A stretch of DNA of 64,000 nt from Longimicrobiales bacterium (GCA_028278645.1 JANQDZ010000076.1:18117-82116), one strand, 5' to 3'. Positions 50,364 to 60,041 are shown, numbered from the stretch's first letter. The notes: generated from the sequence alone by a model not told the origin. Numbers and translations: made by a program.

Positions 50364-52460
50364 ATGATTCCGCGATGGATAAGACCTGCTGAAGAAGGAA
50401 TCAGGTTTCGCCGGATGAAGCCCTCCGTTCTGGCGCTCCTCTTCTTGTTGATTCCTGCTCAATCTCTCTTGGCCCAGGGCGGTTCCGCTCAGCGGCCTCT
50501 CACCATCGACGACATGTTCGAAATCAAGCGCGTAGGTGCTCCCAAGGTGAGTCCCGAAGGGGAGTGGGTGGCATACACCGTGAGCACCTCCTCCTTGGAG
50601 CCAGGAAAATCGGGCACGCAGATTTGGATGGTTCCGTCCGGCGGGGGGGAGCCTATCGCCATGACCGCCGACGGCTATTCGGCCTCCAGCCCTGACTGGA
50701 GCCCCGACGGGAGGTACCTCTCCTTCACTGCCAGCCGTGGGGACAGCGCCCAGACTCAGGTCTGGGTTCTGGACAGGAGAATGGGCGAGGGCCAGGAGCT
50801 CACAAAGGAGAAGTGGGGAATCAGCGGATACGAATGGTCCCCCGACGGATCCAAGATCCTCCTGACGATCAGGGATCCGGATCCCGTTGACACGCTCCCC
50901 ACTCACAAGAAGCCAAAGGTGACACCCCCCTGGGAAATCGATCGCCTCCAGTTCAAGCGGGATCGGGTCGGGTACATCACGGGGAACCGGCACACCCACC
51001 TATACGTGTTCGACGTGGCGACCAGGACCACCACCCAGATCACCTCGGGAGACTATGATGCCGGTTCGCCGGCCTGGAGCCCCGACGGAACGAGGGTGGC
51101 CTTTGTGGCCAACCGAACCGACAACCCCGATGGCAACTCCAACTCCGACATCTGGGTGGTGGACGCGAACAACACCAACAAGGGCGCCGACCTGATCCAG
51201 GTCACCACCAACCCAGGGTCCGACTCCAGCCCCGCGTGGAGTCCCGACGGGGAATGGATCGCCTACACCGTGCTGGATGAGCCGGACATTATCTGGTACG
51301 AGGTGAGTGACCTGGCCATGGCCCGGGCCGATGGCAGCGGGGAGGTCCGGGTCCTCTCGGAGGGCTTAGACAGGAACGTCAGCACCCCGCGGTTCAGCTC
51401 GGACGGTCGCTACGTCTTCTTCGGAATCGAGGACTCGGCCGAGAACCACGTGGGGAGAGTGGATGTCCGGAACGGCCGGGTCGACCGACCCATTGAAGGG
51501 GCCTTTTCGGCCAGGGGATTCGACCTGGGCCCAAACGACGAGTTGTTCACCCTTTTGGCGAGGACCGACCTTCCCGGAGAAGTTTTCGCAACCGGCAGGA
51601 ACGGCGAGCTGACTCAGCTCACATCGGTGAATGAGAAGTTCCTGGAGACCGTCGGCCTTGGAGAGGTAGTGAACTCAACCTTCTCCTCCGCCGACGGTAC
51701 GGAGATCGAAGGCATCTTCTACCTCCCGCCAGGATATGAGGAGGGGATGAAGTATCCGACACTCCTGCGAATCCACGGCGGACCGGTCTCCCAGTACTCA
51801 CTCTCATTCAACTTCGAAGCTCACCTTTTCGCCGCCAACGGATATGTGGTTGTAACCACTAACCCCCGGGGCTCCTCGGGATACGGGCAGGCGTTCAGCT
51901 ACGATCTCTGGGCCGACTGGGGCGTCCGGGATTATCAGGATGTCATGGCCGGGGTGGATCACGCCATCGAGCGAGGCTGGGCCGATCCGGACCGTTTGGG
52001 GGTCGGCGGGTGGTCTTACGGGGGCATTCTCACGGACCACGTCATCACCCAGACCGACCGTTTCAAAGCTGCCATCACCGGAGCTTCGGAGTTCCTCTAC
52101 GTCACCAACTATGGCCACGATCACTACCAGCTCCAGTGGGAGAAAGAGCTGGGCCTGCCTTGGGAAAACCGGGAAGCGTGGGAACGGATCAGCCCCTTCA
52201 ACAAGGTCGAGAACATCACTACTCCCACCCTGGTCATGTGCGGTGAAAAAGACTGGAACGTCCCGGTCAACAACAGCGAGCAGATCTACCAGGCCCTGAA
52301 GAGAATGGGTCGGGAAACCGAGTTGGTGGTCTATCCGGGCCAGGGGCATGGGCTTTCCCTCCCATACCAGGTGGATCGGTATGAGCGGTACCTGGCTTGG
52401 TACGGGAAGTATGTGAAGCAGACCGATGCACCGGCCGACGGGGAAGGAGGTAACCGATGA
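50364..52460 (+). CDS. Prolyl oligopeptidase-type S9 serine peptidase, secreted (copy 1)
   Basis: This 698-residue protein is an S9C-type (acylaminoacyl/dipeptidyl) peptidase with an N-terminal propeller and a C-terminal hydrolase domain. The signal is hydrophobic from about 18 to 38 and cleaves near LLAQGG. The propeller carries the repeated phrase WSPDG. The catalytic Ser is in GWSYGG near residue 560, the Asp in GEKDWNVP near 636, and the His in GQGHGL near 668. It would cut peptides outside the cytoplasm. The start at 50364 has GGAG eight bases upstream; MKPSVLALL at 50415 is the alternative. It overlaps the next gene (ATGA), a paralogue. Confidence 0.93.
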   Translation: MIPRWIRPAEEGIRFRRMKPSVLALLFLLIPAQSLLAQGGSAQRPLTIDDMFEIKRVGAPKVSPEGEWVAYTVSTSSLEPGKSGTQIWMVPSGGGEPIAMTADGYSASSPDWSPDGRYLSFTASRGDSAQTQVWVLDRRMGEGQELTKEKWGISGYEWSPDGSKILLTIRDPDPVDTLPTHKKPKVTPPWEIDRLQFKRDRVGYITGNRHTHLYVFDVATRTTTQITSGDYDAGSPAWSPDGTRVAFVANRTDNPDGNSNSDIWVVDANNTNKGADLIQVTTNPGSDSSPAWSPDGEWIAYTVLDEPDIIWYEVSDLAMARADGSGEVRVLSEGLDRNVSTPRFSSDGRYVFFGIEDSAENHVGRVDVRNGRVDRPIEGAFSARGFDLGPNDELFTLLARTDLPGEVFATGRNGELTQLTSVNEKFLETVGLGEVVNSTFSSADGTEIEGIFYLPPGYEEGMKYPTLLRIHGGPVSQYSLSFNFEAHLFAANGYVVVTTNPRGSSGYGQAFSYDLWADWGVRDYQDVMAGVDHAIERGWADPDRLGVGGWSYGGILTDHVITQTDRFKAAITGASEFLYVTNYGHDHYQLQWEKELGLPWENREAWERISPFNKVENITTPTLVMCGEKDWNVPVNNSEQIYQALKRMGRETELVVYPGQGHGLSLPYQVDRYERYLAWYGKYVKQTDAPADGEGGNR

Positions 52461-54547
52461 AGCGCCTCGCGAAGGTCCAGCGCCGGGTTAGCCGAAGCGC
52501 GGCCCGCACCAAGGTCTTGTGGCGGCCCACCCTCGGGCTGTTCCTGGTGGCGGCAGCAGGCCCCGTTGCAGCCCAAACCCGCCCCATGGAGATCGAAGAC
52601 CAGTACAGGATCAAGCGGGTGAGTGGGGCCCAGATCAGCCCGGACGGGGAGTGGGTCGCATACACCATCAGCACCACCAACCTGGAGAAGGACAAGTCGA
52701 AATCCCAGATCTGGATGGTCTCGACACAGGGTGGAAACCCCATTCCCCTCACCATGTCCAGCGAGTCAGTCGGCGGCCCGAAGTGGAGCCCCGACGGGAA
52801 GTACCTCTCCTTCACCGCCAGCCGAGGTGAGGGCGCCCGTTCCCAGGTGTGGGTCCTGGACCGCCGGGGGGGCGAAGCCAGACAGCTAACAGATGTAGAC
52901 CAGGGCGTTGGAGATTACGAGTGGTCACCCGACGGATCCAAGCTCCTCCTGACCGTCCGGGACGCGGACACTACGGCGGCGTCCGAGGGTTCTGGGGAGG
53001 GGGCTGGTCGGCCCCGGGTCAGGGAACCGTGGGTCATCAACCGGCTCCAGTTCAAACGGGACGGACGCGGGTACCTCACCGATACCAGAAAGACCCACCT
53101 GTACGTTTTTGATGTGGAATCCGAGAAGCTCACCCAGATCACCTCCGGGAAGTGGGATGAGGGTGGCCCGGCCTGGAGCCCCGACGGCTCGAAAGTCGCC
53201 TTTTCCAGCAACCGGACAGAGGACCCTGACTCCAACAGCAACTCAGATATCTGGGTGGTCTCGGCCAGCAACACGGACAAGGGAGGGACCCTGGTCCGGA
53301 TCACGGATTACGTGGGGGGTGACGGGAGCCCGGCTTGGTCTCCCGACGGCAAATGGATTGCTTACACCACCGGCACCCACGCCATGGAGTATGACAACCA
53401 CGCAGTGAGCCACCTCGCCATCCGGGCCAGCGACGGGAGCGGGGAGCGCCGGGTTCTCACCGAGGATCTCGATCGAGGAGTGGGCTCCCCGAGGTTTACC
53501 TCCGACGGAACTGGAATCCTGGTCACCGTGAGCGATGAGGGTGACCGTCACATAGCTCGAGTCGATGTCGAGACTGGCGAAGTGACCCGCCTCATCGCCG
53601 GCGAGGTGCAAGCGAGTGGATTCTCGCCAGGACCCGATGGCCTCCTGGCCACCATTATCTCCGATCCTCAGACCCCCGGGGAGGTCTACGTCCAGCGGGG
53701 AACCGATCGAACGCGGCTTTCCCACACTAACGACTCGTTGATGGCAGGCCTGGACCTGGCCGAGGTTCGGAACATTCACTTCAATTCCGCCGACGGAACC
53801 GAGATCGAGGGTTGGGTCTACTTCCCACCCGATTTCGAAGACGGCAACAGATATCCCACGATCCTCCGGATCCATGGCGGGCCGGCAGGAATGTACGGGG
53901 TCGGCTTCAGCACGGAGCCCCAGATCCTAGCGGCCCACGGATACCTGGTCGTGCAGGTCAACCCACGTGGATCTTCCGGCTATGGGTTCGACTTCACCCG
54001 GGCCATTCGGCAAAAATGGGGTACGCTGGATCTGCAGGACGTCATGGCAGGAGTGGACCACGTAATTGACCAAGGGTGGGCTGATCCGGATCGCTTGGGG
54101 GTCGGGGGTTGGTCATATGGAGGAATCCTCACCAACTACGTCATAACCAAGTCCGATCGCTTCAAGGCAGCCACGTCGGGAGCAAGCATGGGACTCATGG
54201 TGGCGAATTACGGCCACGATCACTACCAACTCTGGTATGATCGGGAGTGGGGCCTGGTCTGGGAAAACCGAGAGGTCTGGGAGGAGCTCTCTCCGTTCAA
54301 CGACATCGCCAACGTTACTACCCCTACCCTTTTTCTCGGCGGCGAGTCGGACTGGAATGTCCCCATCCTGAACTCGGAGCAAATGTACCAGGCCCTGAAA
54401 CGCCGGGGGATCGACACACGCTTGGTGGTGTATCCGGGCCAACCCCACGGGTTGAGGATCCCGTCGTACAACGTCCATCGGTATAAGGAGTATCTGGCCT
54501 GGTACGACAAGTACGTGAAAGGCGAATCACCATCGGAGAGCAGGTAA
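52457..54547 (+). CDS. Prolyl oligopeptidase-type S9 serine peptidase, secreted (copy 2)
   Basis: This 696-residue paralogue of the preceding gene has a basic n-region of about 20 residues and a signal ending VAAQT near residue 40. Propeller repeats (WSPDG) and the catalytic elements GWSYGG, GESDWNVP and GQPHGL are intact. The two proteins read alike throughout the hydrolase domain (NYGHDHYQL, PTL, YQALKR) but differ in the propeller, so their peptide specificities may differ. The ATG lies inside the end of copy 1, so both are co-translated. A tandem duplication is the simplest origin. Confidence 0.93.
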   Translation: MKRLAKVQRRVSRSAARTKVLWRPTLGLFLVAAAGPVAAQTRPMEIEDQYRIKRVSGAQISPDGEWVAYTISTTNLEKDKSKSQIWMVSTQGGNPIPLTMSSESVGGPKWSPDGKYLSFTASRGEGARSQVWVLDRRGGEARQLTDVDQGVGDYEWSPDGSKLLLTVRDADTTAASEGSGEGAGRPRVREPWVINRLQFKRDGRGYLTDTRKTHLYVFDVESEKLTQITSGKWDEGGPAWSPDGSKVAFSSNRTEDPDSNSNSDIWVVSASNTDKGGTLVRITDYVGGDGSPAWSPDGKWIAYTTGTHAMEYDNHAVSHLAIRASDGSGERRVLTEDLDRGVGSPRFTSDGTGILVTVSDEGDRHIARVDVETGEVTRLIAGEVQASGFSPGPDGLLATIISDPQTPGEVYVQRGTDRTRLSHTNDSLMAGLDLAEVRNIHFNSADGTEIEGWVYFPPDFEDGNRYPTILRIHGGPAGMYGVGFSTEPQILAAHGYLVVQVNPRGSSGYGFDFTRAIRQKWGTLDLQDVMAGVDHVIDQGWADPDRLGVGGWSYGGILTNYVITKSDRFKAATSGASMGLMVANYGHDHYQLWYDREWGLVWENREVWEELSPFNDIANVTTPTLFLGGESDWNVPILNSEQMYQALKRRGIDTRLVVYPGQPHGLRIPSYNVHRYKEYLAWYDKYVKGESPSESR

Positions 54548-54563
54548 CCGCAGGGGCAGACTA

Positions 54564-54594
54564 ACCCGGGCTCAGACTCACCCGGGCTCAGACT
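54564..54594. repeat. Two-copy 15-bp tandem repeat upstream of the saccharopine-dehydrogenase-like gene
   Basis: ACCCGGGCTCAGACT occurs at 54564-54578 and 54580-54594, 16 bases apart. A partial third relative (GGGGCAGACTAA) precedes it. It lies 24 bases before the next start codon. It may be a replication slippage product or an operator. Confidence 0.5.
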
Positions 54595-54618
54595 AAATAG
54601 TGAGAGGACACTAAGATC

Positions 54619-55761
54619 ATGAAGGTCGCCGTACTGGGAGGAGGAAGGGTCGGAAGAGCAATGGCCCTCGACCTGGCCCATGACCCGGACTTTGAGGTCA
54701 CGGTCGTAGACGTCACTCGTGAAGCCTTGGACGCAATCGATGGCGTGTCGGGCATCACCGCGCTGGACGCGGACCTCTCTGACCAGGCGACCGTTCGCCA
54801 AGTAATGAAGGACCAGGACATGGCGGTTGGAGCCGTCCCAAGTTCCATGGGGTTCAAAACCCTCCAGGCTGTCCTGGAAGCGGGCCGTCCAGCCGTAGAC
54901 ATCGCCTTTTTCACGGAAGACCCATTCCTCCTGGACGGCCTGGCCAGGGCCCAGGGGCTCGTGGCCATCGTAGATGCGGGAATCTCCCCGGGGTGCAGCA
55001 ACCTCATACTGGGTCGTTTGGAAGAGGCCATGGACCAGACCACCCGATTCGAATGTGCCGTGGGCGGTCTCCCGGTTGTCCGAAGCTGGCCCTTCCAATA
55101 CAAGGCTCCCTACGCGCCGTCGGACGTCATCGAGGTTTATTCCCGGCCCGCTCGCCTTCGGCGGGGAGGCAAGCCGGTGACCCTCCCGGCCCTCACCGAC
55201 CGGGAAACCGTCGAGTTTCCCGAGATCGGAGCCCTGGAGGCGTTCAACACCGACGGGCTTCGGACGCTCCTCCGTACCTCCGAAACCCCGGATATGGTGG
55301 AGAAGACTCTTCGGTACCCGGGTCACATCGAGTGGATGTTGGGGCTCCGAGAGACCGGTTTCTTCCGAACCGACCCCCTGGATCTCGACGGAACGATGGT
55401 CTCGCCCTTGGCCGTCTCGGCCCGTTTGCTTGAAGAGGCCTGGGCATTCGGGGAAGGGGAGGAGGACCTCACGGTCATGCGGGTCCAGGTCGAGGGGAGA
55501 ACCGGAGATACCATGGAGCGCCACACCTATGATCTCCTGGACCGATTCGATACCGAGCACGGCATCTCCTCCATGGCCCGGACAACCGGCTATACCTGCA
55601 CCGCCATGGTCCGTATGCTCGCCAATAACCTCTACGCCGAACCGGGGATCACGCCACCGGAGTTCGTGGGTCGGGACCCGGCTTGTTTCGAGTTCGTGAT
55701 GAACGACCTGGAAGCTAGGGGCGTGCGGTTCCAACGCGAAGTCGAGGAAGTCACAGCATGA
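54619..55761 (+). CDS. Saccharopine dehydrogenase-family protein
   Basis: This 380-residue cytoplasmic protein begins with the dinucleotide motif VAVLGGGRVGRAMA and has the saccharopine dehydrogenase fold. Features are DADLSDQATV near residue 50, PSSMGFKTLQAVLEAGRPAVDIAFF near 75-98, and DAGISPGCSNL near 119-129. The C-terminal half holds the substrate domain with GYTCTAMVRML near 333. Related enzymes oxidise saccharopine or lysine, or act on carboxynorspermidine. The gene has a GAGAGGA site, and its stop overlaps the following start (ATGA). The substrate cannot be fixed by eye; a lysine-type semialdehyde route would connect it with the phospholyase fusion. Confidence 0.85.
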   Translation: MKVAVLGGGRVGRAMALDLAHDPDFEVTVVDVTREALDAIDGVSGITALDADLSDQATVRQVMKDQDMAVGAVPSSMGFKTLQAVLEAGRPAVDIAFFTEDPFLLDGLARAQGLVAIVDAGISPGCSNLILGRLEEAMDQTTRFECAVGGLPVVRSWPFQYKAPYAPSDVIEVYSRPARLRRGGKPVTLPALTDRETVEFPEIGALEAFNTDGLRTLLRTSETPDMVEKTLRYPGHIEWMLGLRETGFFRTDPLDLDGTMVSPLAVSARLLEEAWAFGEGEEDLTVMRVQVEGRTGDTMERHTYDLLDRFDTEHGISSMARTTGYTCTAMVRMLANNLYAEPGITPPEFVGRDPACFEFVMNDLEARGVRFQREVEEVTA

Positions 55762-56705
55762 AGGTCAAACGGGCGATAGCTATCGTGGCACTCCCGCTCT
55801 TGGGTGCCGCCGGTCTCTGGGGGATCGCCAACGCCAAGTCTGCGCCAATGCGGTGGGGGTCGGACGGCCATCGCATGGCTACCCGAGCGGCCCACGGGAT
55901 CCTTCCCGAGAGCATGCCGGCGTTCTTTCGGGAGGCCAGGGCTCAGCTGGAGTTTTTGAGCCCTGAACCGGACCGCTGGCGGACCAGCGATTTCGTCGAG
56001 ATGGACGAAGCCTGGAAGTACGATCACTACATCGACCTCGAGAACGTACCAAAAGGCGCCTTCGACGCGGCTGACAGATTCGAGTTCATCGCCGCCCTTT
56101 TTAGGGCCGGGATCGAGAGGCCCCAGCAAACCGTGGGGTTCCTTCCTTTCCGTATCCTGGAGATGCAACAACGCCTGACCTCCGGATTCGCACGCTGGCG
56201 CCTGTCGTCGGCGGGAGTCGATCGAGATTGGATCCAGGAGCGCATCATCAACGATGCCGGAATCATCAGTCACTATGTCGTGGACGCCGCCCAACCCCAC
56301 CACACCACCATCCACTTCAACGGATGGGCCGACGGGGCACCCAACCCGAATGGATTCACTACCGACCGGGGTTTCCATTCCCGGTTCGAATCCGGGTTCG
56401 TTCGGAGCCATGTCGATCCAAGGGACGTCCCGCCGGGGCTCCCTCGGTCCCCTTCTCGTCTGGGGGATGTGAGAAAAGCGATTTGGGAGCACGTGGAGGC
56501 GAGTAACGCCACTGTCGAGGAGCTTTACCAACTGGAGAAGGATTTCGGGTTCGATCCGGACGCCCGGGCGCACCCAGAGACCAAGCGGTTCGCTACCGAG
56601 CGACTCACCGCCGGCGCCGAGATGTTGGCGGCGGTGTGGTGGACCTCCTGGCTGGACAGCGAGGCCGTGGCGGAGGCCGTGAGGGAGCAGGGGTGGGGGC
56701 GGTGA
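55758..56705 (+). CDS. Secreted P1-nuclease/phospholipase C-like protein
   Basis: This 315-residue protein has a signal peptide (about 1-27, ending NAKSA) and the S1/P1 nuclease-phospholipase C fold. Metal ligands can be placed in WGSDGHRMATRAA (W33 and H38 region), HYIDLENVP near 95, HYVVDAAQPHH near 174-184, and FHSRFES near 210. The family degrades single-stranded nucleic acids or phospholipids using three zinc ions. The mature N-terminal Trp expected for the family is not exactly at the predicted cleavage site. It overlaps the genes on both sides, so it is part of the same message as the dehydrogenase and the M3 peptidase. Confidence 0.85.
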   Translation: MKVKRAIAIVALPLLGAAGLWGIANAKSAPMRWGSDGHRMATRAAHGILPESMPAFFREARAQLEFLSPEPDRWRTSDFVEMDEAWKYDHYIDLENVPKGAFDAADRFEFIAALFRAGIERPQQTVGFLPFRILEMQQRLTSGFARWRLSSAGVDRDWIQERIINDAGIISHYVVDAAQPHHTTIHFNGWADGAPNPNGFTTDRGFHSRFESGFVRSHVDPRDVPPGLPRSPSRLGDVRKAIWEHVEASNATVEELYQLEKDFGFDPDARAHPETKRFATERLTAGAEMLAAVWWTSWLDSEAVAEAVREQGWGR

Positions 56706-58762
56706 CCGACAATCCCCTTCTGGCAGACCAGTTTCAGATTCGGTTCAGAGACATCGACGCACCACACGTCGAGCCTGGTGTGAGAGAGATCCTCGAGTCG
56801 GCTCAGGAACGGATCGATGCCCTGGCCGAAGATCCCGCGCCGAGGACCTATGCCAACACGATCCAGGTCCTGGATGAGATCACGCAACGAGTGAGCGAGG
56901 GCCTCACTCCCATCCATCACCTGCTCTCGGTTGCCGAGACCCCGGAGCTCCGGGAGGCTTACAACGTCGTGCTACCGGAAATCACCCAGTTCTGGTCACG
57001 GCTGCCTCTGAACGAGGGACTCTGGCGCCAGGTGAAAGCCTTTTCGGAACAGCCCGAAGCCAAGGCCCTCGAGGGTCTCGAGGCCCGGCATCTCGCGAAG
57101 ACCGTTCGAGAGTTCCAACGGGCCGGAGCGGAACTCCCAGAGGATAAGAAGGCTCGACTCGAGGAGATCCGGTTGGAGTTGGCGAAACTCCAGCGAAAGT
57201 TCAGCGAGAACGTACTGGACGCCACGGCAGACTACTCCCTCCTCGTAACGGAAGGCTCTCGGCTGGAGGGGATTCCGGAAGGGCCCATGAGCAGGTTCTG
57301 GGAGGCGGCCCGCGGGCAGGATCTGGAAGGTTGGATCCTGACCCTGGATCACCCTTCCTTCGAACCCGTGATGAAGTACTGCAAAGACCGTGAACTCAGG
57401 AAGGAAGTCTACGAAGCCTACGTTGGAAGATGTCGGGGCGACCAGTTCGACAACGTGCCGCTGATCCCCCAGATCCTCAAACTCCGCCAGGAGCTGGCCC
57501 TGACCTTGGGCTACCAGCATTTCCCCGACTACCGCCTGGAGGAGGCCATGGCGAAGGCCGGGGACAAGGCGGTGGCTTTCGAAAACGACCTGGTGACCCG
57601 GACCCGGCCCTACTGGGAGCGAGACCTGGCGGAGCTCAGGAACCACGCGAAGGAGCTGGGAATCGAGATTCTGGAACCCTGGGACGTCGCCTTTGTGGCC
57701 GAAGCGCTGAGGAAAGAACGGTACGATATCGACGACGAGCTCCTGCGTCCGTTCTTCCCCCAGGAAAGGGTGTTGGTGGGTTTGTTCGAGCTGGTCAACA
57801 GGATCTTCGGGCTCACGGTGTCCCCGGCCGAAAACGATCAGGTGTGGGACCCGGAGGTCCGGTTCTACGAGATCCGGGACGAGAACGGTGTGTGGCTCGG
57901 CTCGTTCTACACGGATTGGCTTCCCCGGAAAGAGAAGCGCCAAGGCGCCTGGATGAACGCCTTCCTCACAGGCGGCCCCCGGGAAGGGGAATCCTTCAGC
58001 CCTCACTTGGGATTTATCGCCGGGAACTTCTCACCTCCCGAGGATGGGAACCCCGCCCTCCTGAACCACCGGGAAGTTCAAACCGTCTTCCACGAGTTTG
58101 GGCACCTGCTCCACCATCTCACCTCCAAGGTCCGAATACCGGATCGGAGTGGCTTGAACGTAGCCTGGGACTGGGTCGAGCTCCCTTCGCAGATCATGGA
58201 GAACTGGACCTTGGAAGAAGAAGCCCTGACCCTGTTCTCAGGGCACCATGAGACCGGAGAACCCCTCCCGTCCGACATACTGGACCGGATGATCGCCGCT
58301 CGACGGTTCCTGGGAGGGTGGTACCAAATGCGCCAGCTCGCTTTTGGGACCCTCGACCTCGCCCTCCACCGAGACCTGGCGCCTCTTATGAGCGGTGGAG
58401 AAGGTGGCGAAACCGCCGCTGCCGACAGGGTGATGGCCTTTGCCGAAGATCGGCTCATGGATATGTCTCCGACGCCAACCTTCGCCCGGAACCATATTCT
58501 CACCACGTTCTCCCACCTCTTCAGCGGTGGTTACGCGGCCGGGTATTACAGTTACCTATGGTCGGAGGTCCTGGACGCCGACGCCTTCACGCGCTTCCAA
58601 GATGAGGGCGTGCTGAACAAGGACACCGGTAGGGCATTTATGGAGGCGATCTTGTCCAGGGGGGATAGTGCCGACCCGGAAGACCTTTTTCGGGAATTCA
58701 TGGGGCGGGACCCGGATCCGGAGGCTCTGTTCAGGCGGAACCTCGGGCCACCGCCCGCCTGA
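56702..58762 (+). CDS. M3-family oligopeptidase (PrlC/oligopeptidase A-like)
   Basis: This 686-residue zinc peptidase cleaves short peptides in the cytoplasm. The zinc motif HEFGH lies near residue 464, with the third ligand Glu in WDWVELPSQIMENW about 28 residues later. The N-terminal helical domain and GYYSYLWSEVL near 620 are family-typical. No signal is seen. The start is a GTG at 56702 that overlaps the upstream stop (GTGA), with a GGAG site; the longer frame to 56636 would lie within the P1-like gene. It would finish the breakdown of peptides brought in after the extracellular S9 and M14 enzymes. Confidence 0.95.
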   Translation: MTDNPLLADQFQIRFRDIDAPHVEPGVREILESAQERIDALAEDPAPRTYANTIQVLDEITQRVSEGLTPIHHLLSVAETPELREAYNVVLPEITQFWSRLPLNEGLWRQVKAFSEQPEAKALEGLEARHLAKTVREFQRAGAELPEDKKARLEEIRLELAKLQRKFSENVLDATADYSLLVTEGSRLEGIPEGPMSRFWEAARGQDLEGWILTLDHPSFEPVMKYCKDRELRKEVYEAYVGRCRGDQFDNVPLIPQILKLRQELALTLGYQHFPDYRLEEAMAKAGDKAVAFENDLVTRTRPYWERDLAELRNHAKELGIEILEPWDVAFVAEALRKERYDIDDELLRPFFPQERVLVGLFELVNRIFGLTVSPAENDQVWDPEVRFYEIRDENGVWLGSFYTDWLPRKEKRQGAWMNAFLTGGPREGESFSPHLGFIAGNFSPPEDGNPALLNHREVQTVFHEFGHLLHHLTSKVRIPDRSGLNVAWDWVELPSQIMENWTLEEEALTLFSGHHETGEPLPSDILDRMIAARRFLGGWYQMRQLAFGTLDLALHRDLAPLMSGGEGGETAAADRVMAFAEDRLMDMSPTPTFARNHILTTFSHLFSGGYAAGYYSYLWSEVLDADAFTRFQDEGVLNKDTGRAFMEAILSRGDSADPEDLFREFMGRDPDPEALFRRNLGPPPA

Positions 58763-58841
58763 TTCCGAGCCGGGGACCTTCGGGCACCTAACGTCAGTAT
58801 TACCAATCGACTTTGTTGCCTCTCTCGTCCCCGGAGGACCC

Positions 58842-60041
58842 ATGCGCCGCGGGTACACCTCTTTCGGCAGCCTTCATCTCAAGACGATCCTACGCTCCTG
58901 GTGTCCCCTCTTCCTTCTCCTGCTGATGCTTCCCGGAAGGGGGGGAGCCCAGTCACCCCGTGAGCGTTTTCTGGATTTCCTGGATGCGGCTAGTGGTTTC
59001 CACCTCCTGGGGCAGATCATGACCGGGATTCTGCCTGCCGGTGAAACCATGTCGGTCAGGGTCAACCTGGTGGAGGGTGCGGATTACATGGTCGCGGGTT
59101 ACTGCGACTCCGACTGCACCAATCTTGACCTGGTCCTCGTCGATTCTTTTGGTGAAGAGGTCGAGGCGGACACCCTTCCCGATGCTGAGCCGGTCCTCAT
59201 GTTCAGGGCCGAGGCGACCGGGGCTTTCTTCGTGAGGGCCGAGGTCATGGAGTGCCCTTCCAACGCTTGCACGCTAGCCTTCGGGGTCATGGGCAGCACA
59301 GCCGAGCCCGGTATGATCCCAGGAGAGGACATGGCTGGGCGCCTGACGCTGGTAGGCGCGGAGTTTATGAGTCTCGGATTCCTCGAGATCGGAGACGAGC
59401 GAGTCGGGTCCCTCAACAACGAGCAAACCGTAAGCATTCCCATTACGCTGGAAGCCGGCCGGGAGTACCGCATGGTGGCGGTGTGCGACCAGGACTGTTT
59501 CGATCTGGACCTGGCTCTGCTGGATCCCGAAGGGGAAACCCTTACGTCCGACGTGCTGGACGACGCCATTCCCATCCTGGCCCACATCGCCGATAGCACC
59601 GCGGAACACAGCGTAGAAGTCAGGATGATCGCGTGTGGGTTGGAACCATGTGCGTTCCGTCTTGCTTCGTTCGCGAAGAATGAGATCATGGGACCGTGGG
59701 GAGTGAGTTTCACCGGCGAGTTGATCTCCCACGACACCCACAGGGGAGAGCTGGGCCCCGAAGACCAACTGGAAAATGACTCATACCTCGAGATCTTCCA
59801 GGTTGAAGCCAAGGCCGGCCAGAGGATTATTGTGGACCTCAGGTCCGACCACTTCGACACCCGCCTGCGTCTGCAGGGGCCCGGTGGGGTGGATGACGCG
59901 AATGACGATTACGGGTTTGATACCGGTCATTCCCATATCGAGAGGTTGGTGGAGGCAGACGGGGTCTACTTCGTCCACGTGACCTCTTTCGAGGCTGGCT
60001 CGACCGGGTCCTTCGTGCTTCAGATCGCCGTCGTGGGATAA
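58842..60041 (+). CDS. Secreted protein with three PPC-like domains
   Basis: This 399-residue protein has a signal peptide (about 1-36, ending GGAQS) followed by three similar beta-sandwich units. Units one and two (about 55-155 and 175-280) share a Cys pair in GYCDSDCTNLDLVLVD and VCDQDCFDLDLALLD and a second pair in MECPSNACTL and IACGLEPCAF. The last unit (about 300-398) has no Cys and reads IIVDLRSDHFDTRLRLQGP. The paired cysteines suggest disulfide-stabilised periplasmic or surface domains. The start at 58842 has a GGAGG site. The domains often bind calcium or polymers, but a function is not known. Confidence 0.8.
   Translation: MRRGYTSFGSLHLKTILRSWCPLFLLLLMLPGRGGAQSPRERFLDFLDAASGFHLLGQIMTGILPAGETMSVRVNLVEGADYMVAGYCDSDCTNLDLVLVDSFGEEVEADTLPDAEPVLMFRAEATGAFFVRAEVMECPSNACTLAFGVMGSTAEPGMIPGEDMAGRLTLVGAEFMSLGFLEIGDERVGSLNNEQTVSIPITLEAGREYRMVAVCDQDCFDLDLALLDPEGETLTSDVLDDAIPILAHIADSTAEHSVEVRMIACGLEPCAFRLASFAKNEIMGPWGVSFTGELISHDTHRGELGPEDQLENDSYLEIFQVEAKAGQRIIVDLRSDHFDTRLRLQGPGGVDDANDDYGFDTGHSHIERLVEADGVYFVHVTSFEAGSTGSFVLQIAVVG

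Noticed and set aside
56379..56402. tRNA-like T-arm (GGTTCGAATCC)
   Set aside because: It lies within the P1-nuclease-like coding region, and no acceptor stem, D-arm or anticodon arm can be folded around it.
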